Assembly (NCBI GenBank): GCA_964468205.1
Contig: CAYXVG010000088.1
Location: forward strand, 1-19,610
Origin: CAWELS01 sp964468205
Lineage (GTDB): Bacteria > Acidobacteriota > Terriglobia > Bryobacterales > Bryobacteraceae
Length of the DNA: 19,610 bases
Direction of reading: 5' to 3'
Positions 1-7,170 of the stretch are shown here, piece after piece. A program made the translations under genes and the position numbers. Position 1 is the first letter of the stretch; every line of letters starts with the position of its first letter. The notes under the pieces were generated by a model. It ran no database searches. It was not told where the DNA came from and saw nothing but the letters and a program-made list of their open reading frames with translations.

Positions 1-1190
1 GCGCATACTAACCCCGCCAACCCAAACCACCAATACCCGAACACCGGCCGCTGCTGGAAGTGGTAGTCCACGAGGCAGTGGAGCAGCACGGCCAGTAGTC
101 CCACCCCCCAAATTGATCGCAGCGCGGGGCGCGCCAACAGCGCCGCGATCGAGAGCATCAGCGCCAGGAATGGCAGGCCTCCCTCGGAGGCCCACTGCAG
201 CCAGTCGGAGTGCGCCTGGTTGTCGAAATAGCCGTCGTCGAAGGTGGTGTAGGCGGGGTAGGCGGTGGGCCAGGTCTTGAGACCGAAGCCGAGCAGAGGG
301 CGGTCGGCGGTCATGCGGATGGAGCCCTCCCAGAGCTGGCGGCGCTCGGCGAGTTGATCCTCCCGCGCGAACTTCCGCTGGAGCGGCTCCCAGCCGACGG
401 TGGCGACGAAGACGGCGGTGAGCACGGCGAGGCCGGCGGCGGCCAGGCGCAGGTTGCGGCCCCCGAGCCAGCCGCGGCGCCAGGCCAGGGACAGCACCAC
501 CACCGTTTCCGCGATTGCCAGCGCCGCGCCCGCCCGTGAGAGTCCCGCCACCACCGAGGCGATCATCGCCGCGGCCATCAGGAATCCCGTCCAACGGTCG
601 CGCGAGCGCAGTCCGTGCAGCAGCGCCAGCGGCAGCACGGTCTCGATGAAGGCGGCGTACTGGTTGTGGTACGGGAACGGCCCCATCCAGAAACCGCCGC
701 GAGGAACCTCAAACAGCCACAAGACGCGGTCCGGCGAAGTGTAGCGCTGCAGCACGGCCGCGACGCTCAGGGCGAAGCCGAACCAGAGGGCCCAGGAGAG
801 GAAACGGCTGCGAGAGCGGGCGCCGGCGAAGATCTGGAGCGCGAGGAAGAAGGCCACGAGGCGGGTGAACCAGTCGAGTACGGCCACTTCGGTGGCCCAG
901 CGGTAGATGGTCGTGCCGAGCGCCAGTTGCAGACAGCCCCAGAGCGCGGCGCCGGCGAGCGGGATCATCAGCGGATGCCAGCGTAGGGGGAAGCCGCGGA
1001 AGGCGGCGCCCCCGAGCCAGGCGGCGGTGAGAGCGTAGAGTCCGATCTGGACGATGGCGGTGGGCCAGCGCTCCTCGATCCACAGGGTGAGGATGCCGAA
1101 GGCAAGCAGCAGGGCCAGGGCCGTAACCAGCACAGACTGCGCGCGCGCTTCGGAATCCGGGGCCGGAAGGTCGCGCGGTCGCAGGGGCAC
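1..1190 (-). CDS. O-antigen ligase family membrane protein (3' end outside window)
   Basis: Integral membrane protein of the Wzy/WaaL O-antigen ligase/polymerase type, which joins or polymerises lipid-linked glycans on the periplasmic face. The reading frame is open from a GTG at 1188-1190 to the window edge, so about 396 residues are visible and the C-terminus is missing. An in-frame stop lies just upstream at 1200-1202, and a purine-rich AGAAG stretch precedes the GTG. The translation has many hydrophobic segments, a YHNQYAAF motif near residue 174, a GLSRAG motif, and a late loop with GFGLKTWP followed by DNQAHSDWLQ at about residue 323. This last motif matches the conserved N-x-x-H-N/S-D-x-L-Q-x-x-x-E-x-G signature of the family. 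The next gene is divergent. Which glycan it acts on cannot be told; bicarbonate-transporter-like or polymerase relatives are possible. Family assignment is fairly sure, function is not. Confidence 0.8.
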   Translation of the reverse strand, partial: MPLRPRDLPAPDSEARAQSVLVTALALLLAFGILTLWIEERWPTAIVQIGLYALTAAWLGGAAFRGFPLRWHPLMIPLAGAALWGCLQLALGTTIYRWATEVAVLDWFTRLVAFFLALQIFAGARSRSRFLSWALWFGFALSVAAVLQRYTSPDRVLWLFEVPRGGFWMGPFPYHNQYAAFIETVLPLALLHGLRSRDRWTGFLMAAAMIASVVAGLSRAGAALAIAETVVVLSLAWRRGWLGGRNLRLAAAGLAVLTAVFVATVGWEPLQRKFAREDQLAERRQLWEGSIRMTADRPLLGFGLKTWPTAYPAYTTFDDGYFDNQAHSDWLQWASEGGLPFLALMLSIAALLARPALRSIWGVGLLAVLLHCLVDYHFQQRPVFGYWWFGLAGLVC

Positions 1191-1299
1191 TTCACTCTTC
1201 TATCGCATTTCGGGGAGGGGAGTTCAGCACAGAGGGCGCGGAGTTAGGTACTGAGGGCCCGGAGATTGACTGGGGGTAGACTGGGGAACGGAGGATGTG
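1191..1299. other. Divergent intergenic region
   Basis: This 109-base spacer lies between the ligase-type gene and the PEBP gene and must hold both promoters or parts of them. A TTGACT hexamer around 1266 resembles a -35 box, but no good -10 box follows at the usual distance. A strong ribosome binding site, GGAGG at 1290-1294, sits 5 bases before the ATG of the plus-strand gene. Confidence 0.4.
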
Positions 1300-1758
1300 A
1301 TGACTTTCAAACTGACTGTGGACGGATTCCGCGAGGGAAGCGCCATTCCGCAAAAGCATACCTGCGACGGGGAGAATCTTTCGCCGCGGCTGGCGTGGGA
1401 GGAGGCGCCGCAGGCCACGAAGAGCTTCGCCCTTATCGTTGACGATCCGGACGCTCCGGCGGGCACGTGGACGCACTGGATTCTGTGGGATCTGCCGCCC
1501 GAGACGAGCGAAGTGGCGGCCGGGTATAAGCCCGGGGACGCCGGTGTTACCGGCACGAACGATTTCGGGAAGCCCGGTTACGGCGGTCCGTGCCCGCCGC
1601 GCGGCCATGGCGCGCACCGCTATTTCTTCAAGCTGTTCGCGCTTGACACGCCGTCGCTTGATCTGTCCGAGCAGACGCGCCGCGGCGAGCTTGACCGCGC
1701 GCTGAAGGACCAAGTGCTGGCCGAGGCGCGGTACATGGGGCGTTATGAGCGGTCCTGA
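1300..1758 (+). CDS. YbhB/YbcL family Raf kinase inhibitor-like protein (PEBP fold)
   Basis: Small soluble protein of 152 residues of the phosphatidylethanolamine-binding protein family, the usual length for the bacterial YbhB/YbcL branch. Visible hallmarks are DPDAP at residues 49-53, the following THWILWDLP strand with His59, and GPCPPRGHGAHRY at about 96-108, which together line the anion-binding pocket of the family. There is no signal peptide. The start at ATG 1300 is chosen because GGAGG lies 5 bases upstream; a GTG at 1297 directly before it is possible. The last 14 bases overlap the start of the RraA-like gene in another frame, so the two are almost certainly co-transcribed and translationally coupled. 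The family's bacterial role is poorly defined; ligand binding is the only safe statement. Confidence 0.9.
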   Translation: MTFKLTVDGFREGSAIPQKHTCDGENLSPRLAWEEAPQATKSFALIVDDPDAPAGTWTHWILWDLPPETSEVAAGYKPGDAGVTGTNDFGKPGYGGPCPPRGHGAHRYFFKLFALDTPSLDLSEQTRRGELDRALKDQVLAEARYMGRYERS

Positions 1759-2437
1759 CGTTAGCGGGCCGGCGGCCTGGATCGATTACCTCGCGGGCGT
1801 GGATACGCCGACGCTCGCCAACGCAATTGAACTGCTCGGCCTCCGGCCACATCACGAAGGGTTCACGCCGCTCCAGATCCGGTGCCTGTTTCCGGAACTG
1901 GGCCGGCTCTGCGGATACGCCGTGACGGCGCAAGTGGAGACGGTGACGCGGATGGAGCCGCGCGGCATGGGCGCGTTCCTTGAACTCTACCAGGCGGTGG
2001 AGGCGTCGCCGAAGCCGGCGGTGATCGCTTTCCAGGAGATCGGCGGGCGGCCGGAGTTCGCGGCTCACTGCGGCGAGGTGATGGGGACCATCTTCACGCG
2101 GCTCGGCGCGGTGGGACTGGTGACGGACGCCGCGGTCCGCGACCTGCCGGAGGTGCGCGCGCTGGGATTCCGCTATTTCGCCCGCGGGAGCGTGGCGAGC
2201 CACGCCAACTTCCGCATCGCGCGCGCCGGCGTTCCGGTGCAGATCGAGGGTCTCGAGATCCGGCCGGGCGACATTCTGCACGGCGACGAAAACGGGCTGC
2301 TCCTCGTGCCGCCCGGCATTGAGGAGACGTTGCCGGCGAAGGTGGAGGAGGTCCGGCGGCGCGAAGGGGCGCTGATGGATTACGTGCGGGGCGCGGACTT
2401 CACGCTCGAAGGGCTGCGCGGCCGGATCGTGGAATAG
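1745..2437 (+). CDS. RraA family protein (HMG aldolase / oxaloacetate decarboxylase-like)
   Basis: Protein of 230 residues with the RraA fold, shared by regulators of RNase E activity and by metal-dependent class II pyruvate aldolases such as 4-hydroxy-4-methyl-2-oxoglutarate/4-carboxy-4-hydroxy-2-oxoadipate aldolase. Visible signatures are the GE pair at 110-111, the glycine-rich strand AVGLVTDAAVRD ending in Arg132-Asp133, and Glu136, giving R-D-x-x-E as in catalytically active members. The C-terminal GDILHGDENGLLLVP segment is also typical of the family. The enzymatic arrangement (R-D-x-x-E present) favours an aldolase or decarboxylase over an RNase E regulator, but the substrate is unknown. 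It starts inside the PEBP gene and ends 48 bases before a convergent gene. A stem-loop follows the stop. Confidence 0.85.
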   Translation: MSGPDVSGPAAWIDYLAGVDTPTLANAIELLGLRPHHEGFTPLQIRCLFPELGRLCGYAVTAQVETVTRMEPRGMGAFLELYQAVEASPKPAVIAFQEIGGRPEFAAHCGEVMGTIFTRLGAVGLVTDAAVRDLPEVRALGFRYFARGSVASHANFRIARAGVPVQIEGLEIRPGDILHGDENGLLLVPPGIEETLPAKVEEVRRREGALMDYVRGADFTLEGLRGRIVE

Positions 2438-2447
2438 GCGGGTGACA

Positions 2448-2467
2448 GGGGAGCGGCGCGGCTCCCC
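2448..2467. terminator. Stem-loop between convergent genes
   Basis: GGGGAGC at 2448-2454 pairs perfectly with GCTCCCC at 2461-2467 around a 6-base GC-rich loop. It lies between the RraA-like stop and the convergent exported-protein gene, where a terminator is expected. There is no clear U-tract on either strand, so it may be a processing or transcript-end hairpin rather than a standard intrinsic terminator. Confidence 0.4.
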
Positions 2468-2485
2468 CGAAAAGGCCGGCGCTGG

Positions 2486-2986
2486 TTACTTAATGATGGT
2501 CGGCGTCATGAGGACGATCATGGCCTTGCCGCCGCCCCTCATTGAGGAGGCGCCGAGGACCACGGTTTCGCCGTCTCTGGCGATGTCGGCGGATTCGATG
2601 ACGGTGCGCGATTCCTCGTCATCCTCATGTTCTTCGCCCCGGGCGGGGCGGATTTCCACGATCTCGAGCTCGAACTCGATCACTTTCTCGCCGCCGCGGT
2701 CGATGATCCGGGATTCGATCTCGCCCATCAGGTTGCCGAGCGAAAACTCGGTCTCGCGGCCGCGGAGAATCACGACGCCCACCTGGCTGTAGGCTTCGTG
2801 CCGCAGCACGGTCTTCAGTTGCGCCGGCACGACATCAGCGGCGTCGTTGGGCGCGGCGGGGTCCGAGCTGGCTTCGATCAAGCGCACCACGTACTGGATC
2901 CCGGTGGGGCCTTCAGCGGGAGCCACGGGCTCCATGGCGCCCAACGACAGCGTGGCGAGCAGCAATAGGAGAATCGTCTTGTTCAT
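2486..2986 (-). CDS. Exported protein of unknown function in a sigma-factor operon
   Basis: Predicted secreted protein of 166 residues; I do not recognise a named family. An N-terminal signal peptide is clear (MNKTILLLLLATLSLGA, cleavage near residue 18-23). The mature part alternates short beta-type segments and contains an acidic patch (residues 117-126). It ends in DGETVVLGASSMRGGGKAMIVLMTPTI, which resembles the last strands of secretin-family domains (the GG-x-x...LLTPTI pattern). That resemblance is by eye only and the protein is far too short to be a secretin. A ribosome binding site, GAGAGGTG, precedes the ATG. It is the third gene after an ECF sigma factor and a membrane protein, separated from the latter by only 15 bases, so it is probably in the same operon and may be an envelope component or output of that signalling system. 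Confidence 0.7.
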   Translation of the reverse strand: MNKTILLLLLATLSLGAMEPVAPAEGPTGIQYVVRLIEASSDPAAPNDAADVVPAQLKTVLRHEAYSQVGVVILRGRETEFSLGNLMGEIESRIIDRGGEKVIEFELEIVEIRPARGEEHEDDEESRTVIESADIARDGETVVLGASSMRGGGKAMIVLMTPTIIK

Positions 2987-3001
2987 CTTGCACCTCTCTA
3001 G

Positions 3002-3346
3002 TTAGAAATCTTCCCGGAACGTCCACAGCACGCGGGTGCCGTCCGCAAGCACCCACTTCACGCGAAGGGTGTCCGGCTTGGATGCAGCGGGGGGCCGGGT
3101 GACGGCGATCCCGCTGTTTGCGGGCGGCGCGCCGCTCCGGAGCAATAGCACGCCGGCCAGAATCAGGATGGCGGCCGCGACGGTGAATGCGGCGCCCCAT
3201 TCCCGAAACAGGAACCAAGACGGACGCGACGGTTGTGGAGCGTCGAGGCGGGCGAGGGCCCGGCGCCGCGCGCGCGCCGCCCGGAGGGCGGCCTCGCCAT
3301 CGTCCGGCAGGGTGGTGAGAAGTTCGTTCAGTTTCTCGTCGCTCAT
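3002..3346 (-). CDS. Single-pass membrane protein, probable anti-sigma factor
   Basis: Small protein of 114 residues. Residues 1-45 are charged and helical in character, rich in Arg and Ala, and would be cytoplasmic. Residues 52-70 form one strong transmembrane helix (AAFTVAAAILILAGVLLL). Residues 71-114 form a short periplasmic tail ending RVKWVLADGTRVLWTF. Its ATG overlaps the stop of the ECF sigma gene in an ATGA arrangement (3343-3346), which implies coupled translation and near-equal amounts. This position and topology are those of anti-sigma factors. However, I see no H-x-x-x-C-x-x-C zinc motif, so it would not belong to the ZAS class. The functional call rests on context and topology, not sequence similarity. 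Confidence 0.7.
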   Translation of the reverse strand: MSDEKLNELLTTLPDDGEAALRAARARRRALARLDAPQPSRPSWFLFREWGAAFTVAAAILILAGVLLLRSGAPPANSGIAVTRPPAASKPDTLRVKWVLADGTRVLWTFREDF

Positions 3347-3933
3347 GTTGCCTCCCGGAGTTCCGGATAGAAGTGGCTGAGGCGTTCGCGCAACTTTTTA
3401 CGGGCCGCCGATGCGCGCGTGCGCACTGCCATGGGCATGCATCCGAGAATGCGTCCGGCCTCCTTGCAGGTATAGCCTTCGATGCCGGTGAGCACGAGGG
3501 CCTCGCGCTCGCGGCGGGTGAGGCTCTTCATGGCTTGCATCACGTGGCGAAGCTGGTCATCGCGCACGGGGTCATGATTTGGCGGCACGGGGTAGTCCTC
3601 GAGATCGGGGCCCGCCGGTTTCGCGGCGCGCCGGACGTCGTGCGACTGGTTGACGACGATCCGGTAGACCCAGCCCCAGAAGTTCGAGCCGACCCGGTAG
3701 CGCCCGATGTGGCGGCAGACCTTGAGCAGGGCCTCCTGGGCGAGGTCTTCGGCGCCGGCCGGGTCGCAAGCGAGGCGGAACGAGAGGGCGTAGACGCGGC
3801 GTTCGATGGTTTGGAGCACTTCCTCGAGAGCAGCGCGATCCCCATCGCGGGCGGCGGCGAGCAGTTCGTCCGCTGGTGTGGGATGTTCCGCTTTGCCAAT
3901 CGCTTGCGCCGGCATGGATAAAGCTGTCGCCAT
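3343..3933 (-). CDS. ECF-type RNA polymerase sigma factor (sigma-70 family)
   Basis: Protein of 196 residues with the two-domain ECF layout. Sigma region 2 spans about residues 35-102, with the core-binding helix DPAGAEDLAQEALLKVCRHI and the promoter-melting segment FWGWVYRIVVNQSHD. Region 4 spans about 130-184 (LTRREREALVLTGIEGYTCKEAGRILGC, then AVRTRASAARKKLRERL), a helix-turn-helix for -35 recognition. The linker between them carries Pro-rich YPVPPNHDP. The ATG at 3931-3933 is preceded by AGAAGAGG, a reasonable ribosome binding site; a second ATG at codon 7 is possible. The downstream gene overlaps by 4 bases. The trigger and target promoters are unknown; I found no convincing ECF-type autoregulatory promoter in the 60 bases upstream. 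Confidence 0.92.
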   Translation of the reverse strand: MATALSMPAQAIGKAEHPTPADELLAAARDGDRAALEEVLQTIERRVYALSFRLACDPAGAEDLAQEALLKVCRHIGRYRVGSNFWGWVYRIVVNQSHDVRRAAKPAGPDLEDYPVPPNHDPVRDDQLRHVMQAMKSLTRREREALVLTGIEGYTCKEAGRILGCMPMAVRTRASAARKKLRERLSHFYPELREAT

Positions 3934-3993
3934 CTGCCTCTTCTCATTAAAACGGAGGGCCGGGGAATGTGTGAGGAAAGATTGGCGGGGCGC

Positions 3994-5550
3994 TTAGCGC
4001 AGGCTGGTGTCAGTGGTGTAGAAGAAGGGCGGGACGGTGTGGGCGACGACGGAATCTCCGCCGGAGGCTTGGGCGGCCATGGCGAGGGCGTCGTCGAGGT
4101 TGGGGGCCCATGCGACGCCGAGGCGGCGGGAGGGGCCGTCGTCCTTGGGACCGACGAGGATCACCTTTGACAGATACTTGAGCGGGTAGGTGGCCCAGTA
4201 CCAGACGGTGAAGGGGTGGAAGCCGTGGTGGGCGTAGCGGTTGCGGTAGGCCTCGCGCATGGCGGGGTCGTAGGCGAACCTTTCCTGGAAGCGGGTCTGC
4301 ATCTCGAAGGGGTCGTTGGTGACCGGCAGGACTTCCTTGTAGAAGCGCTCGTAGGCGACGTGGTACTCCTCGTGGAAGATCTCGAACGTGGGGTTGAGGA
4401 TGATGACGCAGCCGCCGGGCTTGACGTAGGGGCGCTCGTAGAACCAGTTGAACAGGTAGCCGAGGACGTCGCTCACCACCAGCACCGGGTTGATGCGCGC
4501 GCCCACGGCGTAGGGGCTGAGATCGGGCAGGCCGAAAACCAGCGTGTCGAACTGGCGGTCGACTTCGACGGTCATCTGGCGGCGCATGGCGCCGACGGTG
4601 ATGGGGTGGACGGCGTCGACCGAGCCGGCGTGGATTTCGAAGGGTTCATAGACGGAGCGGATGTTCCGCATGATGGCGCGGCGGATGGGTTCCGGCGTGA
4701 CGGCCATGCTGTAGGGGGTGGCGGCGCGGACGAGCTTCTCCAGGGGGTTGCAGCGTTCCGACGGCTTGCCGATGTAGTCGAAGTAGAACGGGTAGGTGGC
4801 GTTGTTCATCGACGCCTCGAGCACCATCACCTGGCAGTGGCTCTCGATGACGCGGTTGATTCGCTCGATGGACACGTGCATCTGCGAACCCTCGGGCTGC
4901 ATGACATGGGGGACGTCGCGCGTCTTTTCCGGGTGGTGGTGGCAGGCGATGGTCTTATAGCCGCTCAGGCCGACTCCTACCGACTTGTGGCCGCCGTTGA
5001 GAGGAATCTGGATGGTGTCGACGTAGATGACCAGGTCGGCTTCGGCGGCGGGCTTATAGAGCTCGACCGGCTCGCCGTGATCGGTTTCGCCGAGTTCCAC
5101 CATGCCGTCCGGGTCCTCGGCGTCGGAGTTCTCGAGCTGATGGGGGAAGAACTCGCGCATGATGGCGGGGCCGACCATCTCTTCGAGCTCGTAGACCTTC
5201 ATCTTGCGGTGGAGGGCGACGGCGCAGACGAGGCGGATGTTCTTCTTTTCCACGCCGTAGGAGTAGAGCAACTGGAGCAGGCGTCCGATGGCGAGTTCCC
5301 GGAAGTCGGGGCGGGAGGTGGCCGGGAAGGGCTGGCAGTTGTCGTCGAAGGCGATGAGGACCTTGGAGTTGCCGTTGACGAGATCTTTGAGCGGCGGCAT
5401 GCCGCGCGGGTTCTCGAAGGCGCGCTGCACGGCATCCGGGATCTCCGTCCGCGAGTAGCCGCGGATGGGCGGCGGGGCGTAGAGGATCCTCGCGTCTTCG
5501 GGAAGACGGGCGTTGACAAGGTTGTTTCCGGAGTAGGTGAGGTAGTTCAT
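3994..5550 (-). CDS. LarA-like nickel-pincer racemase/epimerase family protein (DUF2088)
   Basis: Cytoplasmic protein of about 518 residues in the LarA/DUF2088 family, whose characterised members use a nickel-pincer nucleotide to racemise lactate, malate and aryl-lactates or to epimerise gluconate at C2. Visible family features are DDNCQP at 69-74 (where LarA has a DDxTRP-type motif), HRKM at 114-117, and GGHKS at 186-190, whose Lys189 sits where LarA's cofactor-tethering lysine lies. The Pro-His that precedes that glycine pair in lactate racemases is absent here (IQIPLNGGHKS), so a catalytic histidine may be missing. At 518 residues it is longer than LarA (about 425). I chose ATG 5550; the open frame continues to a GTG at 5655, and a GGGAG abuts the ATG without spacing, so the start is uncertain. 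It is the last gene of the receptor-dehydratase-oxidoreductase run. Confidence 0.78.
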   Translation of the reverse strand: MNYLTYSGNNLVNARLPEDARILYAPPPIRGYSRTEIPDAVQRAFENPRGMPPLKDLVNGNSKVLIAFDDNCQPFPATSRPDFRELAIGRLLQLLYSYGVEKKNIRLVCAVALHRKMKVYELEEMVGPAIMREFFPHQLENSDAEDPDGMVELGETDHGEPVELYKPAAEADLVIYVDTIQIPLNGGHKSVGVGLSGYKTIACHHHPEKTRDVPHVMQPEGSQMHVSIERINRVIESHCQVMVLEASMNNATYPFYFDYIGKPSERCNPLEKLVRAATPYSMAVTPEPIRRAIMRNIRSVYEPFEIHAGSVDAVHPITVGAMRRQMTVEVDRQFDTLVFGLPDLSPYAVGARINPVLVVSDVLGYLFNWFYERPYVKPGGCVIILNPTFEIFHEEYHVAYERFYKEVLPVTNDPFEMQTRFQERFAYDPAMREAYRNRYAHHGFHPFTVWYWATYPLKYLSKVILVGPKDDGPSRRLGVAWAPNLDDALAMAAQASGGDSVVAHTVPPFFYTTDTSLR

Positions 5551-5688
5551 CTCCCGCGAGGCGGCGCACCGAAAACGGGCCGCATGGACGAATTTAGCAT
5601 GGCGGAGCAGCTCAGAGGGAACGAGGCGAACGGGTCCCGGAACCACGGGAGGCACACAGAACTCCGAGATTGCGGCAGAGCTGCTATT

Positions 5689-7104
5689 TCAGCTTACGGC
5701 GGATACGCGGCCGAACTGGGTGAGCTCCCAGCCTTTCCGGTATTCGCGGGTGAGGTACTGGTTGGCTTCGCGGCAGTTGGTGACGCGGAAGGCGAGCGGG
5801 TTCCACTCGATGCGGTGGCCGACCTGGAGGGCGACGTTGCCGAGCAGGTAGGCTTCGGTGAAGGGGCCGGCGTAATCGAAGGCGCAGCCGGGCTGGGATT
5901 GCGATTTGATGCCTTTCACCCAGTCGAGGTGAACTTCCTCACGGCCCCAGTTCTGCTGGGGAGGCTGCTCGTACTCTTCTTCGGGGCGCCCGTGGAAGGG
6001 ACCGCGTCCGGCCGGGAGGCTGCCTTTCGTGCCGATCCACACCAAGCCGGCGCGGGGATCCTTTTCACCGCAAATTTCCGGCGGGGGCTTCTTGCCGCCG
6101 TCGTACCAGTAGATGGTGAAGGGCGGGTGGGAGCCGCGGACGGGATAGTCGAAACGGATGACGCTCCACTGGGGATACATGTCGGGAGTGAGGCCTGATG
6201 TTTCGATAACTTCGACGCTGGACGGTGCGCCGAGGTCGAGGGCCCAGAAGACGACGTTGAGCGAGTGGGGGGCGATATCGCCGAGGGCTCCGGTACCGAA
6301 GTCGCGCCAGCCCCGCCAGGTGAAGGGGTGGTAGACGTTGGACCAAGGCTTGCGCCACCACCCGTAAGGCGCGGTTTTCACGTAGTCCGGCACGTTGAAG
6401 ACGTCGTGTCCTTCGGGCCATTTGGCGACGAAGGGACGTTCGGGCGCGCCGCCGAGCCAGAGATCCCAGTCGAGCGTCTTGGGAGGCGTTTCGCTGCCCG
6501 CGGGGCGGCGGTAGCCTTGCGGCCACATGGCGCGGTCGCTCCAGCAGTGCACTTCCGTGATTTCGCCGAGAGCGCCGGAGCGGACGAGTTCCACCGTTCG
6601 CATGACGCTTTCCGCGGCGGTGCTGCTGGTTCCCATCTGGGTGATCACCTTTTCCTCGGCGGCGGCCTGGCGCAACAGGCGCGCTTCCTCGACGGTGCGG
6701 GTGAGCGGCTTCTGGCAGTAGACATTGACGCCGTTCCGCATCGCCCACATGCTGATGTGCGCGTGGGTGTGATCGGGGGTGGCGACGACGACCCCATCGA
6801 GCTTCCGTTTGTCGAGCATCTTGCGGAAGTCGGTGAAGCGTTTTGCCTTCGGGTAGTCTTGGGCGCGCTTGGCCAGGAGTGTTTCATCGACGTCGCAGAG
6901 GGCGGTGACGTTCTGGCCGAATTCGGTGAGCTTGCGGGCGTTCAGGCCGCCGATACCGCCGACGCCGATGATGCCGATGTCGAGCTTGTCGTTGGCGGCG
7001 TAACCGCGGGCGAGGCCGGCGGGGAGGATGGCGAGTGCGGATTGCAGGCACTGCCGGCGGGAGGTTTTGAAATTCGGTTGGCGCTTCATTAGTTTCTGTT
7101 TCAT
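5689..7104 (-). CDS. Tat-exported Gfo/Idh/MocA family oxidoreductase
   Basis: NAD(P)-dependent sugar or inositol-type dehydrogenase, about 471 residues, with an N-terminal twin-arginine signal (SRRQCLQSALAILPAGLARG). The Rossmann motif GVGGIGG follows directly, then DVDETLLAKRA after strand 2. The family's E-K-P motif reads CQKPLT, keeping the lysine with Gln for Glu. The catalytic-side motif GDIAPH contains the conserved Asp and His. A Tyr/Trp-rich stretch (YGWWRKPWSNVYHPFTWRGW) before it is typical of acidobacterial and planctomycete secreted members. Start choice is unsure: TTG 7110, ATG 7104 and ATG 7089 are in frame; ATG 7104 has GGAG directly abutting it. The gene follows the first dehydratase-like gene by 66 bases containing a stem-loop, and precedes the LarA-like gene. 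Substrate cannot be read from sequence; an aldose, aldonate or glycoside oxidation is plausible. Confidence 0.88.
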   Translation of the reverse strand: MKQKLMKRQPNFKTSRRQCLQSALAILPAGLARGYAANDKLDIGIIGVGGIGGLNARKLTEFGQNVTALCDVDETLLAKRAQDYPKAKRFTDFRKMLDKRKLDGVVVATPDHTHAHISMWAMRNGVNVYCQKPLTRTVEEARLLRQAAAEEKVITQMGTSSTAAESVMRTVELVRSGALGEITEVHCWSDRAMWPQGYRRPAGSETPPKTLDWDLWLGGAPERPFVAKWPEGHDVFNVPDYVKTAPYGWWRKPWSNVYHPFTWRGWRDFGTGALGDIAPHSLNVVFWALDLGAPSSVEVIETSGLTPDMYPQWSVIRFDYPVRGSHPPFTIYWYDGGKKPPPEICGEKDPRAGLVWIGTKGSLPAGRGPFHGRPEEEYEQPPQQNWGREEVHLDWVKGIKSQSQPGCAFDYAGPFTEAYLLGNVALQVGHRIEWNPLAFRVTNCREANQYLTREYRKGWELTQFGRVSAVS

Positions 7105-7113
7105 CTCCAACGG

Positions 7114-7143
7114 CGGAAGGCCGGACTGCTGGCCGGCCTTCCG
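7114..7143 (-). other. Perfect 11-bp stem-loop between operon genes
   Basis: Bases 7114-7124 pair perfectly with 7133-7143 around an 8-base loop. The hairpin lies between the stop of the upstream dehydratase-like gene and the start of the oxidoreductase gene, both on the minus strand. On the minus strand it is followed by CCGTTGGAG and not by a U-tract, so it is more likely an mRNA-stabilising or processing element than a terminator. Confidence 0.55.
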
Positions 7144-7170
7144 GCTAACCTGGGCGGAAGAGCCGCCCCG

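Noticed and set aside
210..986. Several plus-strand open frames over the first kilobase
   Set aside because: The minus-strand frame open to the window edge encodes a convincing O-antigen ligase-type membrane protein with conserved motifs, so these are shadows.
2486..2986. Type II/III secretion secretin
   Set aside because: Only the last strands look secretin-like; at 166 residues it lacks the N-domains and most of the gate domain.
4216..6198. 660-codon open frame on the plus strand
   Set aside because: It is antisense to the LarA-like and oxidoreductase genes, both of which have clear motifs. Its translation is low-complexity and dominated by Val, Gly, Asp, Glu and Ala, as expected from the opposite strand of high-GC coding DNA.
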